Origin: a virus
Length of the DNA: 64,000 nt
IMG/VR virus record: IMGVR_UViG_3300046740_000358
Span: 1 to 64,000 of that record
Direction: 5' to 3' (one strand)
Part shown: one piece after another, positions 1 through 8,134 of the stretch
How the letters are laid out: each line of letters opens with the position of its first letter
Numbering within the stretch: position 1 is the first letter of the stretch
Notes under the pieces: model-generated
Told to the model about the DNA's origin: nothing
Seen by the model: the letters and a program-made list of their open reading frames with translations, nothing else
Database searches by the model: none
Position numbers and translations under genes: made by a program

Positions 1-429
1 GGCGCGCGTGGCAGCCTCCGCGGCTTCCCGGGCCTCGCGCTCCACCCGTTCGCGCTCGAGGCGCTCGGCGTTCTCGACCAGGAACTTGGCGTGGGCCTCC
101 TCTTTCTCGATGACCTTGATCGCTTCGTCGATGGGATCTTCGATCGCCGAGATGGCCGTAGCGAGTTCCTTGGCCGCGCTGTCGACCTTGCGGCCGTACT
201 CGAGGGCCTCTTTCTTCAACTCCACGCGGCGAGCTTCGACGGCCACGCGCCGACCGCGCAGATCCGCCCGTGCCTCCCTGGCCAACTTGGGGTTGGCGCG
301 GACGTCCAGCCCCACGTAGAGCTTGGCCAGTTCCGCGATCTGGTCCTTAGTCGTCGCGTACGTAATGGCCCGCGCGGAGCCTTCCTGGTCGCCGACGATC
401 GCCAGCGTCTGTCCTGATTCTTTTGCCAT
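1..429 (-). CDS. DUF1351-like RecT-associated protein (C-terminus cut by window edge)
   Basis: An open frame of 143 codons runs from ATG at 429 off the left edge, so the C-terminus is missing. The protein starts MAKESGQTLAIV and is then strongly charged and helical: Arg/Lys/Glu-rich segments around residues 50-75 and 105-143 look like coiled coil. This composition and its place beside RecT and YqaJ genes match the DUF1351 proteins common in phage recombination cassettes. Their biochemical role is not established. The family call is from memory of the pattern; the neighbourhood is seen directly. Confidence 0.55.
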   Translation of the reverse strand, partial: MAKESGQTLAIVGDQEGSARAITYATTKDQIAELAKLYVGLDVRANPKLAREARADLRGRRVAVEARRVELKKEALEYGRKVDSAAKELATAISAIEDPIDEAIKVIEKEEAHAKFLVENAERLERERVEREAREAAEAATRA

Positions 430-432
430 GAT

Positions 433-648
433 CTACCTATCGGCCCTCGCCTGTGAATTCGAGCGACCTTTCTCCAACTCCTTCACCTTGTCCTGTAGGT
501 CGCGGATCTTCCGGTCCTTCTCATCGTTAGAAGCCTTCGCCTTTGCCTCCCGGTCGGCCCGGCGCGCAGCGGCGACCGCCACCGCCGCGTTGATCACCGT
601 GCTGGCGATGTTCACGACGCCCGCGACGGTGTCGATCCGTTTACCCAT
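433..648 (-). CDS. small coiled-coil protein with N-terminal hydrophobic segment
   Basis: 71 residues. Residues 8-28 are hydrophobic and Ala/Val-rich, followed by a charged coiled coil (EKDRKIRDLQDKVKELEKG). This looks like a small membrane-anchored or peripheral protein. Its start overlaps the end of the upstream 56-residue membrane protein by 8 bases, and it stops 3 bases before the DUF1351-like gene, so it is part of the RecT operon. No family recognised. Confidence 0.6.
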   Translation of the reverse strand: MGKRIDTVAGVVNIASTVINAAVAVAAARRADREAKAKASNDEKDRKIRDLQDKVKELEKGRSNSQARADR

Positions 649-811
649 GGCGCCGAACCCACCACGCGGTCACACGGTTGACCGCGACCAGCAGCAGGAC
701 CAGCCCGGCCGCCGCGATAACGACGTCGACCTCCAGAGTGCCGACCAGGGTCATGTACTCGCCATGGCCGGGGTACCAGAGCAGCGACAGGAACCTGTGG
801 CCTTCGTGCAT
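641..811 (-). CDS. 56-residue single-span membrane protein
   Basis: An ORF of 57 codons that fills the gap between recT and the coiled-coil gene exactly. Its ATG at 811 directly follows the recT stop codon, and its TAA at 641-643 overlaps the next gene. The protein (starts MHEGHRFLSLLWYPGHGEY) has one clear hydrophobic span, about residues 29-45 (VDVVIAAAGLVLLLVAVN), followed by a positively charged tail, which suggests N-out/C-in topology. The fit into the operon and the membrane span support a real gene. Function unknown. Confidence 0.6.
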   Translation of the reverse strand: MHEGHRFLSLLWYPGHGEYMTLVGTLEVDVVIAAAGLVLLLVAVNRVTAWWVRRHG

Positions 812-2065
812 CTACTCGCCCTCGGCCGCGCTGGCGCCCGGCTCTCCGGCTTCGGGCATCGCCCGCAGTTTCGCGATCTCCTCGTCCGCCTGCGCGGCGG
901 TCATGGCCGACGTGGACGGCACCCCGAGACGTTCGGTGATCTCCGACATCTGGACCCCGCGGTCCGCTGCCAGGTAGGCGATGTCCCGCGTCTGCTGGGC
1001 CGTGGCCATCTTGATCTTTGGGGGCTTCGTATCGGCCGGTGGCTTGTCGGCAACCGCCGCTGCCGGCTTGTCACCGCCGAACGCCCTTTCCTCGGCCGCC
1101 TTGGCTGCTGGGTCGGCGGGCTTGCCGGCGGCGGGCACCGTCTCGGCCTGCTTCGCCTCACGCTCGAGGCGCTTCTTCAGCGCGATGTCATCGAGCGTTT
1201 CCGGCTTCTCGGCGATGGCCCTGGGCTGCTTTGTCTCGACGTCGGCGGGCGACGTCTCCTCGGCCGCCGCGCCGATCTGCATGGGGATCGGGGCGAGCCC
1301 TTCCTCCTGGCGATCGTTGACGGCGATACCATGCGCGAGTTCGATGGAATTCGGCACCATCTTCGAGGAGCGTCGCAGTACCGTCTTTTTCTGCATCTCC
1401 TCTTCGTCCGACTTCCACGGGCTGATCGACGGCAGGTTCTTTCGGTTCTTGATCCGGTCGAGTTCCTTTTTCGTCATCACGTCGAAGTGGTAGCCGCCGT
1501 CCTTGAACTTCCACACGCAATAGGCGTGCGTGACTTGGCCGGGATCCTCCTCGTCCGTCGGAACGTGCCAGCACCGATCGATCAGGCCGTATTCGTATTC
1601 GAACTGGTCTTTCTCGTGCACCACACGCACGGCTACGCCAGCGATCTCTCCAGAGTTGCGAGCCAACTTGATCAACCCCTTGAATCCGATCACCAGCGTG
1701 CAGATGTTGACCTGGGCGCTGTTGTCTCGGAACGGAATCAGGTAGGCGTGACCCTGCGGTCCGTTGGGCTCGAGCCCGAGCTGCGCGCAGGTCAGCATGC
1801 ACGAGAACACGCTCTCCTGGGTGCAATCCAAGATGCTCAGTTGCCCCGGCTTCGGGACGGCCTGCATCGCCGTCAGGATCACCCGGTAGAAGCGCACCGG
1901 GTCGATGTGCTTCGGGAGCGCGATCTTGATCTGGTCCATGCCGCGGTCGAGCACTTGCTTGAACTGCACGAACCGGCTGGGTTGCTTGTTGGCGGGGCCC
2001 ACGATCTCGCCCGAGACGGCGGCCGGTGGTCCTGGGATTGTCGTCGGTCCTTTGGTCGTGGCCAT
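812..2065 (-). CDS. recT: RecT-family single-strand annealing protein
   Basis: 417 residues. Residues 30-260 carry the RecT fold signature: LSILDCTQESVFSCMLTCA, LGLEPNGPQGHAYLIPF, a conserved IGFKGLIKLARNSGEI block and the KKELDRIKNRKN...KKTVLRRSSK segment. RecT proteins coat ssDNA and anneal complementary strands, normally with a partner exonuclease, which here is the adjacent YqaJ-type gene 3 bases upstream. Residues 265-417 form a long Ala/Pro/Lys-rich extension ending in a compact acidic helical segment (TRDIAYLAADRGVQMSEITE), longer than the roughly 270-residue norm. A GAAGGAA ribosome-binding site precedes ATG 2065. Confidence 0.93.
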   Translation of the reverse strand: MATTKGPTTIPGPPAAVSGEIVGPANKQPSRFVQFKQVLDRGMDQIKIALPKHIDPVRFYRVILTAMQAVPKPGQLSILDCTQESVFSCMLTCAQLGLEPNGPQGHAYLIPFRDNSAQVNICTLVIGFKGLIKLARNSGEIAGVAVRVVHEKDQFEYEYGLIDRCWHVPTDEEDPGQVTHAYCVWKFKDGGYHFDVMTKKELDRIKNRKNLPSISPWKSDEEEMQKKTVLRRSSKMVPNSIELAHGIAVNDRQEEGLAPIPMQIGAAAEETSPADVETKQPRAIAEKPETLDDIALKKRLEREAKQAETVPAAGKPADPAAKAAEERAFGGDKPAAAVADKPPADTKPPKIKMATAQQTRDIAYLAADRGVQMSEITERLGVPSTSAMTAAQADEEIAKLRAMPEAGEPGASAAEGE

Positions 2066-2068
2066 GGC

Positions 2069-3025
2069 TTACTTCCTTCGCTTCTTGGTGGTGGTCGATT
2101 CGAGCCGCAATTGCCGGAACATCTCGTCCCGCGGTTCGATGTGGCGCTCCGTCGTGTACAGCGTGAGCCGCCGTCCGTCGGGCAGGACGCCGAACGTGGC
2201 GCTTCCGATGGCCTCGCGGAGTTTGTTCTCGGCCTCGTCGGCGCGCGCGCCTTCAATCTTTTTTACGATCACCATGGCCGTCTTGGCCTCCACCAAGGTC
2301 TGCCACCAGATGGCCGCCGCCGGCGGGAGTCCGATCTCGTCCCCGCTGTCCCGCGGGTGCAGGCGCTTGATCGCGCGCGCCGTCGCCTCCGACCCGTCGA
2401 TCGGCGGCGGCGTGTCGGACGTCACGTATTTCCAGAAGTCCGCGACGGTCGCCCGCACCTCGGCGATGAAGGCTTCGTTCCGCACCATGTCGCGATAGAC
2501 GAAGGAGTTCCCGCCCAGGATGCCCGCGGCGCTCCCCCACGCGACTCCCGTGCACGCGGCTTGGCACTGCACCTGGCACTCCACGTGGGGCGGCGTCGAC
2601 TCGTCCCAATTGTGGGTCATCCAGAAACCAACGTTCTTGGTCTCGAGGACGCCGTTGCCGGGCATGCCGGGGGCGTCGACGATCCAGCGGTCAGGGGTGG
2701 CGCGCAGCACTTCGAGCTCGGGGTCGATGACCACCACGTGCGGGCCTCCCCCCGCCCAGAGCTTGCGCTTCGCCCGGTCTTCGTACATGTCGGCCACCAC
2801 CGGCTCCATGCGGCGGCCGATCTCGAAGTAGTCGGCCGAGTCGTCGATCACCTTGTCGGCCCGCCCCGTCTTCTGGAGCCAGAGCGTGTAGGGGCTGCCC
2901 CAGGATGCCGGCGCCAGCCCGAACAGGATCGCCACCTCCGAAGCCCCGACACCATCACGGCGCCCAGCTAGCCAAGCTTCGCGCGTGCCGTAGTCCAGCA
3001 ACTTCCCTTGTCGTAATTCGCTCAT
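2069..3025 (-). CDS. YqaJ-like viral recombinase / lambda-exonuclease-family nuclease
   Basis: 318 residues with the PD-(D/E)XK exonuclease pattern: GVGASEVAILFGLAP near residues 26-40, the conserved GRRMEP glutamate, ATPDRWIVDAP (catalytic Asp) around residue 115, LETKN (E-x-K) about 16 residues later, and the VECQVQCQAACTG glutamine helix. These enzymes resect 5' strands so that RecT can load. The gene sits directly upstream of recT in the same operon. The C-terminus (INE-like helices and IEPRDEMFRQLRLES) is less conserved. Confidence 0.92.
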   Translation of the reverse strand: MSELRQGKLLDYGTREAWLAGRRDGVGASEVAILFGLAPASWGSPYTLWLQKTGRADKVIDDSADYFEIGRRMEPVVADMYEDRAKRKLWAGGGPHVVVIDPELEVLRATPDRWIVDAPGMPGNGVLETKNVGFWMTHNWDESTPPHVECQVQCQAACTGVAWGSAAGILGGNSFVYRDMVRNEAFIAEVRATVADFWKYVTSDTPPPIDGSEATARAIKRLHPRDSGDEIGLPPAAAIWWQTLVEAKTAMVIVKKIEGARADEAENKLREAIGSATFGVLPDGRRLTLYTTERHIEPRDEMFRQLRLESTTTKKRRK

Positions 3026-3028
3026 ACC

Positions 3029-3241
3029 CTACCTATCGGCCCCGCCGTCCGGATCCGATCGGCTTTTCTTCAGGCGCACCATCGTTTCGAGCGCCAGCCG
3101 GACGTCGGGAACCTCGGTGGCTCCCCCGTTGTGCGTCACCTCCAAGGGATCCAGGATCAGGCGGCGCTTCATGATGGCCTCGGCGCGCGCCTGGTGGGTC
3201 TTGCGGACGTCGGGGTCGGCCCAGATGCGGCGCTGGCTCAC
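3029..3241 (-). CDS. hypothetical protein, basic, 70 aa
   Basis: GTG start at 3241 overlapping the upstream stop (GTGA), and ends 3 bases before the exonuclease start. The protein is short and basic (MSQRRIWADPDVRKTHQAR...), with an MVRLKKSRSDPDGG tail and no recognised domain. Position suggests an accessory of the recombination operon. Expression is supported only by the tight coupling at both ends. Confidence 0.55.
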   Translation of the reverse strand: MSQRRIWADPDVRKTHQARAEAIMKRRLILDPLEVTHNGGATEVPDVRLALETMVRLKKSRSDPDGGADR

Positions 3242-3450
3242 GACCGCTTGACCCCTTCTATTTCGTCGGCGTCTTCCAGCAGCGCCTGGGCGAGGCGGCG
3301 CGCCACTGCGGGCGTGACCAGCATTACGGCGTCGCCACCGTTCAGCAGCGCGACGAAGCGCGTGCCGTCGGGAGCCGTGGCTACCCTGACCTCGATCTCC
3401 GACGTCGCGGCGGGCGCTGGCGTTTGCATCGGGCCAGCGGCGGCGCTCAT
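3238..3450 (-). CDS. hypothetical protein, about 70 aa
   Basis: ATG at 3450 overlaps the upstream stop (ATGA), which is why I prefer it to an in-frame start at 3459. An Ala/Pro-rich N-terminus leads into an alternating hydrophobic stretch (SEIEVRVATAPDGTRFVALL) and a C-terminal acidic helix (RLAQALLEDADEIEG), which suggests a small alpha/beta domain. No family recognised. Confidence 0.55.
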   Translation of the reverse strand: MSAAAGPMQTPAPAATSEIEVRVATAPDGTRFVALLNGGDAVMLVTPAVARRLAQALLEDADEIEGVKRS

Positions 3451-3710
3451 GACGACCACAGCCCCGCCTTGATCCTAGCGATCTCGGCCTGCAGCAGCGA
3501 CATCAATGCCCCCGGGTTCTCGCCCGTGTCCGGCGACAGCAGGATCGCCGCAAGGTGCGCGCGGGCTTGCTCCTCTGTGGCCGCGACGCCGGCGGCGATG
3601 AGCATCTGCCCCATGGCCGACTGAAACGTGACGATGACGTCCGCCAAGCTCTCACCCATGATCACGGGGTTGACCCGCGCCCAGATGGCCTTGTTCGGTT
3701 TGACGATCAT
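3447..3710 (-). CDS. hypothetical helical protein, 87 aa
   Basis: ATG 3710 overlaps the upstream stop and its own stop overlaps the next gene. The protein is mostly helical (GESLADVIVTFQSAMGQMLIAAGV, TEEQARAHLAAILL) without Cys clusters or membrane spans. Member of the tightly packed run of small early genes between the TrpF-like gene and the exonuclease. Function unknown. Confidence 0.55.
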   Translation of the reverse strand: MIVKPNKAIWARVNPVIMGESLADVIVTFQSAMGQMLIAAGVAATEEQARAHLAAILLSPDTGENPGALMSLLQAEIARIKAGLWSS

Positions 3711-3940
3711 CGGTCCGCCTCAAGTTTGTCGGCACCAGCCTTCAGGACGAAGGCGGCGTCGGCCAATGCATGGGCTCGTGCGATCTCGATCGCGTCGGTC
3801 ACGCGGTCGCACAGGGTTCCACACGGCGGTGGGACGAGTCCACGCCGCCGCATACCCTCCGCTTCGTGACAGGCGGGAACACCATCGCCCGCCAGAAATG
3901 CATTGGTGAAGGCCCGGTGGGCGCGGTCGCGGGCCGTCAC
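3707..3940 (-). CDS. hypothetical protein, 77 aa
   Basis: GTG start at 3940 coupled to the upstream stop (GTGA), and the stop is coupled to the next start. Contains two Cys (PACHEAEGMRRRGLVPPPCGTLCDRV) followed by a helical segment (DAIEIARAHALADAAFVLKAG). The cysteine spacing could allow metal binding but is not a standard zinc knuckle. No family assigned. Confidence 0.55.
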   Translation of the reverse strand: MTARDRAHRAFTNAFLAGDGVPACHEAEGMRRRGLVPPPCGTLCDRVTDAIEIARAHALADAAFVLKAGADKLEADR

Positions 3941-4338
3941 AGCCGCCCCATGATCTGGTCGCGCACCACTTCGAGGTAATACGCGATTTCACTCGACACG
4001 GGGGGCGGGCCGTCGATCCACCGCTGCACGATGGCCCCGCACCGCAGCCGTTCATACATGGCCGCCGGGTGGTCGTGCCGCGCGCCGCGCTCGATCACGA
4101 GGTCGACGCCGGCCGCCATGTGCGGCGCCAACTTCGACCGGACCGCCCGCATGACCATGGACTGCACGAGCCCTCGCGCCCACCACCGGAAGTGCAGGAC
4201 CACCGTCACCTTCCGATCCCCGCGGTCCGAGACGCTGTAGGTCTCCACGCCGAACGGGTTCATCCCCTTGGGGTAGCCTTCTCGCATCACGCGGACGAGG
4301 CTCATCAGCGTGCCGCGCTCGCTGTCGGGCACCGTCAC
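3937..4338 (-). CDS. hypothetical protein, about 123-133 aa
   Basis: The frame is open to 4653, but its upstream part overlaps the TrpF-like gene and has no protein character. Two starts are credible: GTG 4338, which overlaps the upstream stop as GTGA, and ATG 4305 (MSLVRVMREGYPKG). The protein has a beta-rich middle (GDRKVTVVLHFRWWARG) and helical C-terminus ending EVVRDQIMGRL. No recognised family; the preceding gene is translationally coupled. Confidence 0.55.
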   Translation of the reverse strand: MTVPDSERGTLMSLVRVMREGYPKGMNPFGVETYSVSDRGDRKVTVVLHFRWWARGLVQSMVMRAVRSKLAPHMAAGVDLVIERGARHDHPAAMYERLRCGAIVQRWIDGPPPVSSEIAYYLEVVRDQIMGRL

Positions 4339-5039
4339 GACATCACCGCAACTTGCTTCAGGACCGACTCGACGGCCTCCATATCCAGCGCGGAATCGTC
4401 CTCCGTCCGGACTCGGCGCTCCATGTCGATCCAGAACGGATCGGACCGGCACGCATTCCCTTCGATGGCCCTGATCTGTTCGACCACGTTGTCTGGGCCA
4501 AGGCCACCTGCGTATCCACAAGGAATACCGCTGAGCGCTCTCGGCCAAGAATCCGGCAGGACGCCGGCGCCGCCCGACGTGTCGAACAGGACCGCAGCGT
4601 CGACGCCGAGAGCCTTTGCCGCCATCGCGTTGTGGCCGTTCACGCCGTCCCACTGGAAGATGAACTTCTTACCAAGCAAGCTCCGCATGTTCGCTGCCAT
4701 CGCGGTCGACGACTCGTGTGCTTCGGCGTGAGTGTTGATCTGGACCCGCTGCCCAACCGCCGCGATCCCGGGGACATCCTCCCAGTCGAGTTCCCCTTTC
4801 AAGAGTTCGCGCACCCACTTGCCGCATAGGTGCGTCGAAACGTTCAACGGGCCGAAGCCCTTGGCGACGGACACGAAGCGATCGATCCAGCCTCGCGACG
4901 GGAACCGCGGCGTCCCCTCCTGCCTTTCTGACACCAAGATCCCCCACTCGACGAAGGAGAACCGCTGCGACAGCGCGATCAGGTGGTGGATGTTGGTGCT
5001 GTCGTCGGCCCCGGTGATGGTGACGAGGTACGGTTTCAC
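4335..5039 (-). CDS. TrpF-like TIM-barrel protein (phosphoribosylanthranilate isomerase fold, likely not TrpF activity)
   Basis: 234 residues. The pattern follows phosphoribosylanthranilate isomerase from end to end: strand 1 with VTITGADD, an LFDTSGGAGV strand carrying the catalytic-Asp position, then a phosphate-binding segment ALSGIPCGYAGGLGPDNVVEQI and a last strand FWIDMERRVRTEDDS. The TrpF catalytic Cys in the KICG motif is absent (Thr in VTITG), so the anthranilate reaction is doubtful. It is a cytoplasmic enzyme fold placed in the early operon between small genes and the helicase. It may act on a phosphorylated ribose or nucleotide compound, or be a binding protein. Fold fairly likely, role open. 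Confidence 0.6.
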   Translation of the reverse strand: MKPYLVTITGADDSTNIHHLIALSQRFSFVEWGILVSERQEGTPRFPSRGWIDRFVSVAKGFGPLNVSTHLCGKWVRELLKGELDWEDVPGIAAVGQRVQINTHAEAHESSTAMAANMRSLLGKKFIFQWDGVNGHNAMAAKALGVDAAVLFDTSGGAGVLPDSWPRALSGIPCGYAGGLGPDNVVEQIRAIEGNACRSDPFWIDMERRVRTEDDSALDMEAVESVLKQVAVMS

Positions 5040-5042
5040 GGT

Positions 5043-5291
5043 TCACGTTCCTTTCGGCGGTGGCAGATTCTTCGCCCATTCACCGAGGGCCACCACCTCG
5101 GCGCGGGTCAAAACGATGTTCGAGACCAGCCGGTTGCGGCGCCAGTGCGCGACGGCTATCACCCCAGACGGGCTCTCAAGTACCATGTGGGCGCATACCG
5201 CGGTGCCGCCATCTCGAGCGCGGCTCAGGACGTAGCCCGCTCCCAACCCGCGGCGTCGCTGTTCTTCGAAGGCCGACATGGGGTCAGTCAT
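5043..5291 (-). CDS. hypothetical protein, 82 aa
   Basis: The start at ATG 5291 (MTDPMSAFEEQRRRG) overlaps the helicase stop codon. A longer frame to 5345 would lie inside the helicase gene, so it was not used. The protein is alpha/beta (GYVLSRARDGGTAVCAHMVLE, LVSNIVLTRAEVVALGEWAKN). It sits between the helicase and the TrpF-like gene, and may assist replication or early metabolism. No family recognised. Confidence 0.6.
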   Translation of the reverse strand: MTDPMSAFEEQRRRGLGAGYVLSRARDGGTAVCAHMVLESPSGVIAVAHWRRNRLVSNIVLTRAEVVALGEWAKNLPPPKGT

Positions 5292-6762
5292 CCCTCGGCA
5301 GCCGGCTGTCGCCTGCCCACACTGAATCGAAGTCGTCTGCCGCATGGTCGTCCGAGAAGGTCATGGTGGCCTTGTCGTATATGCACGGCAGTTCTCCCGT
5401 GGCTCCCGCCCGATTCTTCGGGATGATCAGCAGCGACTTTAGCCTCAGGCGCTCACGGACCTCCTTGGGGTCAGGCTCAACGCCGCGAACCGTGGCGATC
5501 GGCTTCATTGGCTCGCTGAACGGCATGATGATCACGTCGGCGTCAGCTTCGATCGCGCCGCTGCCTTTGAGGTGTTCCTTGCTCGGCTTCTGGACCTCTC
5601 CCTCGAAAGACTTGTCGTGGGCCTTCTTCGTGAGTTGGGAGATCAGGGTTACAGGGGACTTCAGGTCTCGCGCCAGCCCCTTCGCCTCACCAGTGAAGTT
5701 TGCGATCGCATTCTCTTCGCTCTGCCCGCGCTGCTGGGCACGCTTCGCGATCTGCAGGTAGTCGATCGTCACGTTCACCAGCGGTGGCAATCCGTCGGCG
5801 GCAGGCGGCATCCCCTTCCGGACCTTCGCCGCCCAACGCCGCGAGATCGCCACCACGCGCTCGATGCTGGTCCGCTTGTCGTAGATGTATAGGGGCAGCG
5901 GACGGAGACGCTTCGAAGCCGAGTGAATCGGAATCCAATCGTCCGGCAAGACAGCGCCACGGTGGATCTTCCTGGTCTCGACCATCGACAGGGCGCCAAG
6001 GCCGCGTTCGATCAACTCCTGCTTTGACATTTCCATCGAGAAAACGAGGTTCGGGATCCCCTGCTGCTCGGCTGACTTGATCGCGACGTCCCACGCCCAC
6101 GAACTCTTGCCTCCACCCGGGAGGGCCGCGACCACGATCAGTTGGTCCCGCGCATACCCGCCGATCTTCTTGTCGAAGATCCCCAGCCCAGAGCGCACAT
6201 AGAACAGGTTCGGGTGTTCGTTTTTTGTCTCGATCGTGGACATCGCGTCGTCGATCACATCGCCAACGCGCACCGGATCGTCGTCGCCAGCGGACTCGAT
6301 CCGGGACATGTACGTCACGTGGTCATCCACCAAGTCTGTCACGTCCTCGAGGGCGTACGCGCGCGATGCCGTCTCTAGGCACTTCGCGATCACGCGTCTG
6401 GCGGTCGCCCGCTCCTTCACGATCGCGGCGTAGTGGCCCACGTTTTCGGCCGTGCCAACCGCCCCGGTCAGAGTCAGCAAGTAGGACTCTTGCCCATCCA
6501 GCATCGAAAGCTTGCCCCGCCGGCGGAGATCTTCTGCCAGTGGGATCACGTCGATGGGATCTCCGTTTTCGATAAGCGTTCGCATGGACTCGAAGATCTC
6601 GCGATGCTGGGGGAAAAAGAAATCGTCGACGGCCAGCAGGCCAGCGACGTCGTCGAACGCTGACGGCTTGATCAGCACCGCGCCGAGGGTTGCTTGCTCA
6701 GCTTCGAGACTGCTCGGGGATTGGCGCTTTCCAGCCGCCTCGGCATCAAGTCCGGTTGCCAT
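5284..6762 (-). CDS. dnaB: DnaB-type replicative DNA helicase
   Basis: 492 residues from ATG 6762, which has AGGAG upstream; the frame continues to 6915 but only inside the loader gene. Residues 15-120 are the DnaB N-terminal helical domain (SLEAEQATLGAVLIKPSAFDD). The RecA-like core has a Walker A variant ALPGGGKSSWA around residue 225, FSMEMSKQELIERGLG, the H3 strand VTIDYLQIAKR and the H4 block with NAIANFTGEAKGLARDL...TLISQL. It is the hexameric 5'-3' helicase that opens the fork. The adjacent loader and initiator genes make a self-contained replication module. Confidence 0.95.
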   Translation of the reverse strand: MATGLDAEAAGKRQSPSSLEAEQATLGAVLIKPSAFDDVAGLLAVDDFFFPQHREIFESMRTLIENGDPIDVIPLAEDLRRRGKLSMLDGQESYLLTLTGAVGTAENVGHYAAIVKERATARRVIAKCLETASRAYALEDVTDLVDDHVTYMSRIESAGDDDPVRVGDVIDDAMSTIETKNEHPNLFYVRSGLGIFDKKIGGYARDQLIVVAALPGGGKSSWAWDVAIKSAEQQGIPNLVFSMEMSKQELIERGLGALSMVETRKIHRGAVLPDDWIPIHSASKRLRPLPLYIYDKRTSIERVVAISRRWAAKVRKGMPPAADGLPPLVNVTIDYLQIAKRAQQRGQSEENAIANFTGEAKGLARDLKSPVTLISQLTKKAHDKSFEGEVQKPSKEHLKGSGAIEADADVIIMPFSEPMKPIATVRGVEPDPKEVRERLRLKSLLIIPKNRAGATGELPCIYDKATMTFSDDHAADDFDSVWAGDSRLPRDD

Positions 6763-6769
6763 GGGTCTC

Positions 6770-7015
6770 CTAGTCCGGGATCGGGTTCGTGATCCACTGC
6801 TTGGGGCGCGCTGCCTTCGCGAACGCCAGCAGTTCGGACACCAGCGGCATGAACCGGCATTCGGTGATCGCGCGCTTGGCCGCACCTTCGAGCTCGTCTT
6901 GGGGCAAACCCTCAAGCCCGATCATGTACGCCTCGACGGCGCGCTCTGTGAGCGGGTGGCGGAAGTATTCCGAGAGCGTCTTCACGACTTCGACGGTGTA
7001 TTTCTGGATGGTCAT
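6770..7015 (-). CDS. G39P-like replicative helicase loader/inhibitor
   Basis: 81 residues, helical: KYTVEVVKTLSEYFRHPLTERAVEAYMIGLEGLPQDELEGAAKRAITECRF, then FMPLVSELLAFA. The pattern of three helices followed by FMP...EL is typical of the N-terminal part of phage helicase loaders such as SPP1 G39P, which hold DnaB-type helicases until they load at the origin. Position between initiator and helicase is the classical gene order. Start overlaps the initiator stop (ATGA). The disordered C-terminal part of G39P is short here. Confidence 0.7.
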   Translation of the reverse strand: MTIQKYTVEVVKTLSEYFRHPLTERAVEAYMIGLEGLPQDELEGAAKRAITECRFMPLVSELLAFAKAARPKQWITNPIPD

Positions 7016-7902
7016 GCCTTGGGGTCTCCGTTACGAGCTTGGAACTTTGCGAACGAATCGGCCGTCGAGACCTTGCCGGGCCCGGCGCGGGCCTCCTGCC
7101 GCGGCACCCCCAGCCCCCCGAAGGCGGTCACGAAAAACGTGAACGGGTGGCGAGCCTTGGCCACCGCTGGCGCCTCATCGGCCAGGAACTCCGAAATCAT
7201 CGCAGGCGCGCGCGCCTCGAACTCCAGACGCTCGGGATCTGTCTTGCCGGCCAAGAAGTCCGCCAGCACCCCAGACGCCTTCCCGTCGCTCGGGTTGCCG
7301 TAGGTGAGGCGCTTGTACTTCGCCGCCCATGCCCGTCCGAACTCGCGGAGCCAATCCCCTGCTGCCCACGTACCCGTGCGTGGTACCACTGGGATCGCGC
7401 GCGTCTCAAGATCCGAAAGCTTTGAGACAGATGGGGATCCAGAAAGAGAGAGATCAGATCGTGCGGGTGCGGGAGGAGGAACACTTGCTTGCAAACGGCG
7501 GCCATTTGCATCCCACGATGCGGCAGCGGCGCGCTGGCGGACAGTCCGAATGGTGTCCCCTGCCGCCTTCCGCTTGGCTTCGCGCTCCCAGCGTTTCAGC
7601 ACGTAGTCGGGGGCGTGGTCTTCCAGGTCGTGCACTGCAAACGCCTGCAAATGGCCGCCGTTTGCATCCGCTTGCACGACATCAAGAAACCCACTCGACA
7701 CCAGCGCGGCGGTCAATTCCCCTGGTTTCCCGCGCCAATCTGCCACCGCCTCAACTGAAAGCGAGTCTCCGATTACAGGATCTCCGGAAGCGTAGGCCGC
7801 GTCCCAGATCAGTTCGAGCGCCCCCCGAGCTAAGCCGCGCCCCCCCACCAGTGACGCCAGCCGGAAGAACTTTGGGTGCGTCCCGAGGGTCGGCCTGGCC
7901 AT
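7012..7902 (-). CDS. replication initiator / replisome organiser with N-terminal winged helix
   Basis: 296 residues from ATG 7902. The opening MARPTLGTHPKFFRLASLV, then ALELIWDAAYASGDPVIG and GELTAALVSSGFLDVV, is the winged-helix pattern of phage initiators (HxKxxxLxxLL...GxLxxLWxxA). A linker rich in Pro/Ser follows (residues 150-190), then a helical C-terminal domain. The frame stays open upstream to 8154, but those 84 codons lack protein character. The neighbouring loader and helicase support a role in origin recognition and helicase recruitment. Confidence 0.7.
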   Translation of the reverse strand: MARPTLGTHPKFFRLASLVGGRGLARGALELIWDAAYASGDPVIGDSLSVEAVADWRGKPGELTAALVSSGFLDVVQADANGGHLQAFAVHDLEDHAPDYVLKRWEREAKRKAAGDTIRTVRQRAAAASWDANGRRLQASVPPPAPARSDLSLSGSPSVSKLSDLETRAIPVVPRTGTWAAGDWLREFGRAWAAKYKRLTYGNPSDGKASGVLADFLAGKTDPERLEFEARAPAMISEFLADEAPAVAKARHPFTFFVTAFGGLGVPRQEARAGPGKVSTADSFAKFQARNGDPKA

Positions 7903-8134
7903 CAGGTCACCCACGTCCGCTGCCCGAAGCCGCCACCCTCCGTCAACCTGGCATCTCGTCTCGGGAGTGATCCCGGCGTTGATGTGCGTTCCCGATCGGG
8001 AGGAGAGGGGCAGCTTCTGACAGCGGACGCGTGAAAGGTCATCATCGGGAACGCGAGGCGATCTGTACTTCGTTTCGCGATCGGATCGCAAGATCTTTTC
8101 GCGTCTGGCCATCGAAACGACATCGCCATACTGA
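7903..8134. other. non-coding gap with palindromes; candidate origin or control region
   Basis: No convincing gene between the initiator start and the DUF3268 gene. A perfect 12-base palindrome TCCCGATCGGGA lies at 7990-8001. A 10-base inverted pair, GCGTTCCCGA at 7986-7995 and TCGGGAACGC at 8044-8053, brackets the following 50 bases, and several GCGATC/GATCGC motifs follow to 8130. A dyad-rich gap next to an initiator gene is where phage origins or initiator autoregulatory sites are often found. This is inference only. Confidence 0.35.

Noticed and set aside
323-2971. Long plus-strand frame of 882 codons across the recombination genes
   Set aside because: It is the shadow of recT and the YqaJ gene on the other strand, has Arg/Pro/His-rich shadow composition, and lacks any domain.
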